Position numbers and translations under genes: made by a program | NCBI RefSeq assembly: GCF_000485595.1 | Contig: NW_014577088.1 | Span: forward strand, 138,889 to 177,338 | DNA: 38,450 nucleotides | Reading direction: 5' to 3' | Source of the DNA: Priapulus caudatus | Taxonomy: Eukaryota > Priapulida > Priapulimorpha > Priapulimorphida > Priapulidae | Shown here: positions 30,746 to 38,450 of the stretch, piece by piece | Layout: each line of letters starts with the position of its first letter | How positions within the stretch are numbered: position 1 is the stretch's first letter | The notes under the pieces: model-generated | The model's input: the letters and a program-made list of their open reading frames with translations, nothing else | The model's database searches: none | Told to the model about the DNA's origin: nothing

Positions 30746-32488
30746 AACTTTTTTTTATCTTTGCTATGTCGGAGCAGATTCTAGTGGCCGTGTGTGTAAT
30801 TTGAGAGAGCATATATGTATGCAGGATATTTTTTTTAAGTCGGGGATTAAGAGTTGCACCTTTTTCCACCGGATGTGGAAAATCTGGTACACAGAACATG
30901 GTACAGTGAGTGTACCAGCGTACCGCGGCCATAGAAAACAAAGACGTTGTTGATATATCTTAAAATTTTAATAATGCTTATGTGACCTATTAATTAATTA
31001 GTTATACTTGACTTTTTATGATAAATATTTATACATTGACTGTGAATTTTAACATAGACCGTCCCTAATGTATGGCTAATGATAGTAAGCTTGATACATA
31101 CGTGTGTGTGCTGGCCGTTGTTTTGGCCATTGCAGTGCCACTAAAATTTCTGCGTTCTCTACTGTAGCTGGCTGGTTTCAGTCTGAAATTTCATATATTT
31201 TGGTGCTTTTAGAGTTATGTGTAGGTTGCTGCAGCTGGCTTATATTCTGTATACTCGCGTATTTACTGTATACTCTGCTGAAGCTGGCAGGCTTCAGTAT
31301 GCAGTTTCCTATATGTCAGTGCCTTCAGAGATATGTTTAGTTAACTGCAGCCGACTAGATTTAGTAGAGTTCCGTATAGTCTTATGCTAGCTATTTGCCT
31401 TCACTGGAAGTTTTGTATACTCTAGCTGGCTGACAGATATATTGTAGATAATGGTTATATATTTATAATTTATTGAATCACAAAAGTAAATAACTTAACA
31501 TTGTATTAAGAAAACTATATGCTTATAACAGTTGAGACAGTTCCCGGTGTTAACCGCGCGTAGTAATTTTTTTTTATCCAACGCTCTAGGCAAGAATGAG
31601 CACGCGGCTACACGTATTTACACTTTCCAAACAAAGTTATACGCTACACGGCTGGAGCTTTACTTGAATTTTGAAAACTGTATTTCGACTTGCGGGTTGT
31701 GGCTGTGTGCATATATTACTAGTAGTTGAATTTTTATACCACTTGTGTAAAGAATTTGATAAAGGTTTTCTGTTTGCCAACTACTCGTTGAATCGCGTAA
31801 TAAAATGCGTGAAAAGCCCGTCTCTATAGCAGAGTAATAATTGCTGCAGTATAATCCCATGGCTATGACATGTTTCATAATTAACTTTGCAGCAATTTAA
31901 TCGCAGATTGAACAATGCGTTGAGTATTTGCTGTCTGTTGTCGTCAGTTATTGATTATAACTATACAGAATTTAACTTGTTCTGGTTTTAGTGATAATGA
32001 AGTGAGGGAAATTTGCCACAAACTTAACACGAGTTTTGATTGCACAACTTCGGGTGAAGCGTTATAAAATATTCTCTTATATATACGCGTAGAATACTCA
32101 GTGGCTTTGTTAAGGAAATTGTATGTACATTTTTATGGCAAATAAAGCTGCAATATAAACGTTTTTCGTTATGTAATTAATCGAATTTTTTACTAATAAC
32201 TTTATACTATAAATACTATGAATAAGTGCTAACTTTGTCTTCGTTTCCCGCTTTAATTGCGGCTGCAATTTGCTTGATCATTTGGCGGTTGCTATAGGAG
32301 ATATGTAATGTTCACCTGCCCTTATATGGCAATCACTCATCATTAAGATTGTCACCAACTAAACATAGGGAGAGTAGTGCGAGAGTTCTGCTTCTTTGCA
32401 TTATCGATGCTTTTTTTAGTGAGGCTGCCCGCCAATCTAGTTAGTGATTACGTCACCGTAAATGGTAAAAATATAAAAAATATTTCAA
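30746..32488. other. gene-free AT-rich stretch downstream of the ankyrin gene
   Basis: Apart from the 116-bp duplication listed separately, I see only AT-rich sequence with short chance frames. A small hairpin GGTACA/TGTACC lies at about 30900-30916. Confidence 0.45.
31157..31388. repeat. diverged tandem duplication, 116-bp period
   Basis: Two units starting CTCTACTGTAGCTGGCTGG (31157) and CTCTGCTGAAGCTGGCAGG (31273) share TTCAGT, ATTTCATAT / GTTTCCTATAT, AGAG.TATGT and CTGCAGC landmarks at matching offsets. Not coding. Confidence 0.6.
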
Positions 32489-32624
32489 CTTTTTCACAGA
32501 ATATAAGTAATTCTGTTCACTTTTTATGGTTAAATTGCTGCATTATACTTCCTGTCGCTTTTTCACAAAATATAAGTAATTCTGTTCACTTTTTATGGTT
32601 AAATTGCTGCATTATACTTCCTGT
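32489..32624. repeat. 69-bp tandem duplication
   Basis: Units start at 32489 and 32558 (CTTTTTCACA, ATATAAGTAATTCTGTTCAC, ATTGCTGCATTATACTTCC) and differ at one base, so the duplication is recent. Confidence 0.95.
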
Positions 32625-33083
32625 TTTACTATATTGTTCGATGTGAACATACACAGCAATTAATGTTGGGAACATTAATATCAAATCGTCCAGGTTTTTT
32701 TAACTAGGTGAGAAACAATTTTATGAGGTAAGAATTTGACCATACGTTTAGTCCCGTTATAGTTCTTCTACTTTTAATGTAAAAAAATGGGGAATTTTTT
32801 TACAAATTTTACCATAGAAAATTCGTCACGTAGTCAATTTAAGTACTTGTTCTTCTCATTCCCGTGTGTAGTAGTATTTGCACCTTGAGAGTGCGGCATT
32901 AATATTCAACAGAAATTGACATTTTCTCGGTTAGTTCTGTGTTATATATCATTCAAAGTCGTCAGTAATTTTAAAGGATCCTTAATTGTGAGGGGTTTTT
33001 CGTGGTTATCCATTGACCCTTTTCGCACTTCCTGGCCTCTCGTAACGTAGATTAACGATTTCCAATAGAAAAACATTATAAAT

Positions 33084-33203
33084 TTACATTTTAACAAGCA
33101 CCGTATCGACGATAAGACCACGGCTCGGAAATTGGTCTGTTTGTGTCGCCCTGCCGCCGCCGGTACCGCCGCCGGTTCCGCCGCCGGTAGAATTGGCTGC
33201 CAT
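33084..33203 (-). CDS. possible small protein or first coding exon with TGGG repeats
   Basis: The ATG at 33203 opens MAANSTGGGTGGGTGGG, then ATQTDQFPSRGLIVDTVLVKM before a stop: 39 codons. The end GTTAAAAT|GTAAAT could instead be a splice donor at 33087, making this a first exon that leaves in phase 2. It lies in the CpG-rich patch 33100-33400, as first exons often do. The second half looks protein-like, but I recognise no family and found no downstream exon. The Gly part comes from a GGCGGCGGN(A)CC 12-bp repeat, which may be all there is to it. Confidence 0.3.
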   Translation of the reverse strand: MAANSTGGGTGGGTGGGRATQTDQFPSRGLIVDTVLVKM

Positions 33204-33541
33204 TCGATCGATAGAGGAAAAGAGGTTAACGGTTATATTTCGATTGCGACGATGTGTAATGTGTTTCTCAAAACGACCGAGTTGCCTCGTTTGCGGTAGG
33301 CGACAGCGGCAGTGGAGTGGTTGGTTCTATTCGTGCTGTAATGCGTAGAAAGGCACGTAGCCTGATGGCGGCGGCATTGTCAGCACGTCATCACCGCGTA
33401 TATATACTAGCGATGTTCATGGCCCATCTTGATGGCTATCTTTCCACTCCCTCTTCCGCAACTATCTGTCTCTACCCCCAGTCCCTCGCGGCACAATTAT
33501 AGTTCCACTCTCTTCTCAGTCAGTCACGCGCCCCCTAGCTA

Positions 33542-33602
33542 AGCTCTAGTACTATAGCCCTTATTCGCTACAAGGGCGAACAAGGGCTATAGTACTAGAG
33601 CT
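33542..33602. repeat. 27-bp hairpin with 7-base loop
   Basis: AGCTCTAGTACTATAGCCCT and seven more bases pair with 33576-33602, with one A-C mismatch. The loop is TACAAGG. It could be a minimal MITE or a structured RNA; the single mismatch near the loop does not decide. Confidence 0.9.
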
Positions 33603-34299
33603 ACCCGTCCCCCCAGCTTAAGGCATCGCCACTATTACATTTTTTTATAGTGGGTAGTACTCGACCGTAGTCACAACATCACTGAGTGTACTTCAGGCTA
33701 ATGTCGTGTCCAACGAGGGTTGTCCATGCATGGCTGTACGTGTGTCGAGTGCGTGCGTGCGTGCACGTTGCGTGTCACAGCCCAGCAGTACTACAGCACC
33801 CACTGTTCAGCACACTCTCCGCTGTATCGCAGTGGTTAGTTTGCACTCTCTAGGGAGAACCTGCGATAGACAGCTGAAGTCTGAATGCGAGACATCGATG
33901 CCGCTTCACCGTGGGGGGTCGAGGAGACATTGAATATGCGTTTTGAATGTCTTGTAAAGCAAAGACCTCGTTTCGTGTGAGATTTATATTCATGCGTGAA
34001 TTATAAATGACAATGTAATTGGATCTTCTCGCGGAATGTTTTGATTAGGCAGAAGTGCCGTGCGTATTTCGCATATTCACTATCCGGTTCGGACCGTGCC
34101 TTCGTGCATTATAGATGCAATATTAACTCCTCCGTCGACTCCTTCAATTATTTCACGCCGGGCTGACGGGATCATAGACTGTCGCTGATTTGTAAAGATC
34201 AGGTGCATGCGCCCCGCGCGACTGAATAATCGATAAAACCTGGCAAGTGGCGGCGCATGTCTACTACTTTCGTCACAACAAAATTAATGTGGCTGCGTG

Positions 34300-34442
34300 C
34301 TTGCTGCGTTACGACGCTGTGTCTGCGGTTGTGTGTCGTGTGTGTAACACGGAGAGTGCAGGTTTGCGCCGGCGATCTGCGCCGCGCTCGTATGGATTTA
34401 ACTTGCCCGTATCTGAGTGGAATTAGGCGCTGAACCTCCATG
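34300..34442 (+). other. possible first exon ending in ATG|GTAAGT
   Basis: GC-rich sequence ends in CCTCCATG|GTAAGTGA, a textbook donor placed right after an ATG, the arrangement in which the start codon closes exon 1. A 13-codon upstream frame (ATG at 34391, stop at 34430) precedes it. I could not identify exon 2 in the remaining 4 kb, and the upstream limit is a guess. Confidence 0.3.
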
Positions 34443-34498
34443 GTAAGTGACTCTGTAAATATTTGTTTCGGTCAGCTGCTGACGTGTGGTGTCGGTAG

Positions 34499-34972
34499 TA
34501 GGCTTAGATACAAATATCGGGATATTTTTTGTGTTATTTAGAAGTTCCGGCGATGTTTAGAAAATTCCGAGATATTTAGAAAACAAATTTATTTTCTGGA
34601 ATATTTACGACTTTTAAAGCATCTTTTGGGGATTTTCTGGGTTTTTCTTTGATAAACCCGAGCCAGCAATATAACTATCCAGCGGTGTTACTAGTAGCTT
34701 ATTGCAAACAACTCATGCCATTGCACATGTACTGTACTGTATATTTCATTGACATTGGTAAAACAGTAGAATGTCTACTGTATAGTGAGAAGTTTGTTTG
34801 CGATTTTTTCGCACACTATATATATGTTTAAAGGACATTATGTTGAAACAACTGAGATATTTAGAAAAATTTTGGGGATATTTAGAATTTTTTTTTAGAT
34901 ATTTAGAGATTTTTTTGAAAATTTCCGGAAACATATTTAGGCAATTTTTTGAGATATTTCTATCTAAGCCTA
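34499..34972. mobile_element. 474-bp MITE with 8-bp TSD
   Basis: Ends TAGGCTTAGATACAAATATC and, reversed, TAGGCTTAGATAGAAATATC, flanked by GTCGGTAG (34491-34498) and GTCAGTAG (34973-34980). The interior repeats GATATTTAGAAAATTTC-like motifs. An 8-bp duplication fits the hAT superfamily. Confidence 0.75.
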
Positions 34973-35134
34973 GTCAGTAGCGAGCAGCGTAGTTGGTGAA
35001 ATAGGTAGCGCGGTGGGGATGGATGGATGGGAGCGGTCAGAGTGAAAGACGAGCCGATGCGTTGCTGTACCTGTGTGTTGTGTCCCACGTGCCCTTTTTA
35101 GTCTAGCTCTGTGCATCCTGTCGTTATTCTGAGA

Positions 35135-35156
35135 ATATATATATATATATAAATAA

Positions 35157-35189
<33 letters not shown>

Positions 35190-35262
35190 CTGAATGTTCT
35201 TGTAAAGAGAGAGAGCGAGAGAGGAGAGAAAGAAAGAATGAAAGAGAGAGAGAGAGGCTGAA
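35135..35262. repeat. (TA)n, (TAAA)n and (GA)n simple repeats
   Basis: Two TA runs flank a short AAATAAATA run at about 35135-35189, followed by a GAGAGA-rich run at about 35206-35262. Confidence 0.95.
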
Positions 35263-38200
35263 ATCCTATTCCTAAATTCTCCCTTGTCTAAAATTCCTTC
35301 CTTAATCTTCCTGTTCTAAACAGATTATAACCGGTAAATATACTTTTAATGCATTTTTCTGGTTTTTATTTTTGTGAAGTTTGATATATCAGCGTTGTGT
35401 ACAATATATTAACAGGTGTGTGTGTGGTTGAAATTCACTACAAATTAAATGAACAGGAATAAAGAGCACAACTAACACTAACAGCTTTCTCTCAGACATA
35501 TGACATGTTGTTCAATGTTATGAAAGTGTCTTCATCACGTATTCAAGTTACAAATAATGCAAACACGTCATAATAATTCTGGTCCAAAAAATTTATTTGC
35601 TTGAGCCTTGTAGCACAGCAAACGCAATAAAATGTTACCGACTTGAATTATTTCAGAGATTATCCCATTTATTGCTAATATGTTATAGGTAATGTGTAAA
35701 AATGCGTCAATATGAATAACAACCCAGTAATATGTGCCCCTACGTACTTTAAGAATAATGGCCTTTTCATTTTTTCTGTCAAATACAAAAATGAGATTTT
35801 TGGCCTACCTACCGTCCATCAAAAATCGTCACCATCTCAGTTCTCCAGCTTATATGATATGGGTTACGACAACCCTACGTTGTGTGGAACAGTCCGAAGC
35901 ACACATTTTCTCATTCATGTTCATTTTTCTCTACACGTGCCATTAACACTAACCAATAGATTTGTCATTATTCCAGATAGCTCGGGGATGGGGCATACAG
36001 TGACACTTTTAGTAATTAGGGTCAAATTTTGCATCAGGATACAAAAATAGAGCCTGAGCTAACGCATGAATAGTGGATGTAAGGATCATGCAAGGACGAA
36101 AGGCACATGTGCTATTTTACAGTATGTAGTTTGAGGTGATTCGCTTTGAATCTTATTTGAACGGCGATGTATGTATCTAACTTTGATTTTAAAGAGCACA
36201 AGCTACGGTTTCTACTAACATGTGAATATATCGCGTTCTAGTAGTTAATGAAACGTTTACTCGTATTCAAAGACAATGAATGCTAATTTTGATAGTTGTG
36301 TTGAATTCCATACACATGTCGAATTGAAAGAAAAAAACAATATTCCATTTACTTTTTAAATTCAAAAGTGTTTAAGACGTTTAAAACTACTTAAAATCGC
36401 ATTATTTATTACATTTATTGCACCAGGAGTCAGACAATAGACAGGTTTTGCCTACTATGTCTGTTGTGTCACTGTCTATAGACATTTTGGTATAATTATA
36501 CATACATACATGTGACGCCTGTCTGTTATGTAAGTCTGGGTTGTTTCTCCTGTTTACATGCATAAATTACCCATGTAGACACTTGTGCTGCCGGGAGGCT
36601 TCAAAGCTAAGCTCATCGATAAGCCTGAGTGCGACATAGTGCCTTACCAAAATGAATACATGTAATTAATGATTTTATCTTTTCTCCACTGTATCTGTTT
36701 TCCATATATGAAAAAGGGGCAACCGTATGTATATAGTACAATTGTATCAGGAGCTAATAATGACGAATAATTTGTCATTATTAGCTCCTGATTGTATGTA
36801 ATGTACAAATGTATATAATTCGAATTAGTCCATATTTTAAGTATTTTTTAATAGTTTTTAGGGTCGTCGCCTGAGTAGTAGAAAGGGTTACAGACAAAAT
36901 GAAATGTGAAACATTTATAGACCTAAATGGGAAATTGAAGCATTTATATGCAGGGAAATCATGACATAAAGTAGAGTAGGCCCCCCTATTTCTAGACAGA
37001 GCGTAAGGCCATAATGCAACACGTCCGTAGGCCGTAAAATGACATCAAATTAAACATTAGTAGACTGTGAATTAGCATCCAGAGAGACATGATACAAGAT
37101 TGCGTTGCACAACTTTGCTGTTGATCCTGAGCACTGCTCGCGGATGAGACGCGCAGTTCCGCGGGATATGCGCACGCGACCGCGGGGATGTTCAAGTATG
37201 AAGCGCTGTCCGCAGTGGTGACGTGCGCCAAATTCGAGGCACGGCGCACGTCTCCACAGCGATCAGCGGATGGTCTGTAGTTTTAGAAGATATAACAATG
37301 AAAGGCTTTGTTCTAAATAAGAACTATCGGCGGCTAAATAAGAGCAATATACAGACCTTTGAATTTCTTGACTATAGTCAGTCAAAGGGCTTGTTGGGGG
37401 TCCATTATGCAAAGCTTCCAATTGAAATGGCTCATGAAATTGTCAAGTGGAATTGTGTTTTTCGGAACCCTAAAGAAAATGTCTCCCTCTTACATGCACC
37501 CGGCCCCTCCCTGATCAATCACGCATTCAGGCGTAAGCAATAACAGAGATGAAATTGTGTTGAGTTTATGGCTCTTGACGCACGTGCATTGACGTACAAG
37601 ACTGATGAAAGCTAGCAGGCATACAGGCACTTGGAACGTCTCAATAAAAATAAATATTCACACAATTTTTCACAATGATCGACCGCCTGTGTGCAAAAAT
37701 GGTGAACGTACGTGAAACATATACGGTTAATACTTACTGTGACATATCCGTGACTAACTGACACCACTAAATTGGTAAAATGTTCCATGCACCTTAAGAA
37801 ATGCTGAGAAATTACGAGATTATCATCGCAGAACTCCGACACCGCCCAGCCTCATGTCACAAAGCTATATGTAAACAAACACGCGTGTTGCGAGGTGCGT
37901 GCCTTCTATATGCATTTCGAGGCCCGCGAAGCCAAGCATAAAACGCGCGGGCAAGACGTCACACACACAGCTACGTTCATTGGCTAAAACAATCGAGTAG
38001 CGCGGTTGAGGATTTTCGGAATTATTTAATAATAAGAAAAACTTCAATGTACAATGAATGACGCACTCGTTCACTTCCGAAAGCGGGTAAAAATGCCGAA
38101 TTTTTCCACTTTGGTGCGAAATGCATCGGCCGGGCCTTTCATTATTTGCGAAAACGCAAACAGTCTCGTCAAACACCTACACGCAGTAACGGGTCACGTC

Positions 38201-38450
38201 GTTGACGCCCCATTCATGCCCATCAACGAAGAAGGCGGGGCTTAATTATTCTGATTACGGAAATAGTACAGTCGGTTAGGTCAGAATATCATCTAAATCG
38301 TTCAAATTGTGAAAAAAGTGTGAAAATTGGTACACTTGCATACTTTTGTATGCTCTTTCATTTAAAAGCAGGACACACGCGATCCAACTACAACTTCGGC
38401 CGCCATCTTGAATTTAAAAATGGCCGCCGTCATTTAAAAAAAAAGAAGCT
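35263..38450. other. AT-rich right flank without an identifiable gene
   Basis: Frames here (for example plus 35712-36050 and 37223-37543, minus 37612-37842 and 37865-38176) lack recognisable domains. A GC-rich patch with CGCG sites lies at 37130-37260. The last bases (38399-38409 GCCGCCATCTT, then GGCCGCCGTC) repeat a YY1-like motif. The perfect hairpin at 36746-36792 is listed separately. Confidence 0.5.
36746..36792. repeat. perfect 19-bp hairpin with 9-base loop
   Basis: ATCAGGAGCTAATAATGAC (36746-36764) pairs exactly with 36774-36792; the loop is GAATAATTT. A near copy of the left arm lies at 1438-1456, so the hairpin is part of a dispersed repeat, likely a tiny MITE. Confidence 0.95.

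Noticed and set aside
37223-37543. 106-codon plus-strand frame
   Set aside because: The start is GTG; the later ATG part has plausible composition but no recognised motif or splice support.

Overview
The window looks like nuclear DNA of an animal, probably an aquatic invertebrate. Genes have GT-AG introns with matching phases, one gene belongs to the motile-cilium toolkit (CFAP65), most of the DNA is AT-rich non-coding sequence, and mobile-element debris is dense. Interstitial repeats are TTAGGG, the telomere unit of most animals other than arthropods (TTAGG) and nematodes (TTAGGC). I cannot name the species.

Genes. (1) 1-1160, minus strand: a TATA-box gene for a small secreted Gly/Tyr/Arg-repeat protein, cut by the window edge. 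Its signal-peptide exon and repeat exon join in phase. (2) 2367-5442, minus strand: four exons of the N-terminal part of CFAP65, with phases agreeing at all three junctions; the rest of this normally very long gene is absent. (3) 29185-30444, plus strand: an intact, single-exon, extremely GC-rich ankyrin-repeat protein of 419 residues, the only complete gene. (4) Two weak first-exon candidates, divergent, at 33084-33203 (minus) and near 34442 (plus).

Repeat territory, about 5.9-27 kb. At least five palindromic elements are flanked by 9-bp target-site duplications, as in Mutator-like (MULE) transposons. Three MITE families and a separate 1.13-kb duplicated repeat carry internal telomere-like (TTAGGG)n tracts. 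The elements are nested: at 12.9-13.8 kb a dead LINE is split by a MITE, which is itself split by a telomere-repeat MITE. A second nest lies at 14.5-15.5 kb. A 4.3-kb foldback (6.25-10.55 kb) carries a 16-bp minisatellite in opposite orientation on its two sides. A 1-kb foldback (10.84-11.87 kb) is a cruciform-prone CACG array. Three larger duplications occur: 7.76-9.31 kb with 21.05-22.51 kb, 16.52-17.90 kb with 19.68-21.04 kb, and 22.52-23.64 kb with 25.86-26.99 kb. The first two differ mainly by single-base indels, which suggests that one copy of each is poorly polished long-read consensus.

Flanks. 27-29 kb holds a CpG-rich patch with E-boxes upstream of the ankyrin gene. 30.5-38.45 kb is mostly AT-rich sequence with tandem duplications, perfect hairpins, an 8-bp-TSD MITE and simple repeats. 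There is no sign of joint function among the genes; the coherent story is transposon activity around a few isolated genes.
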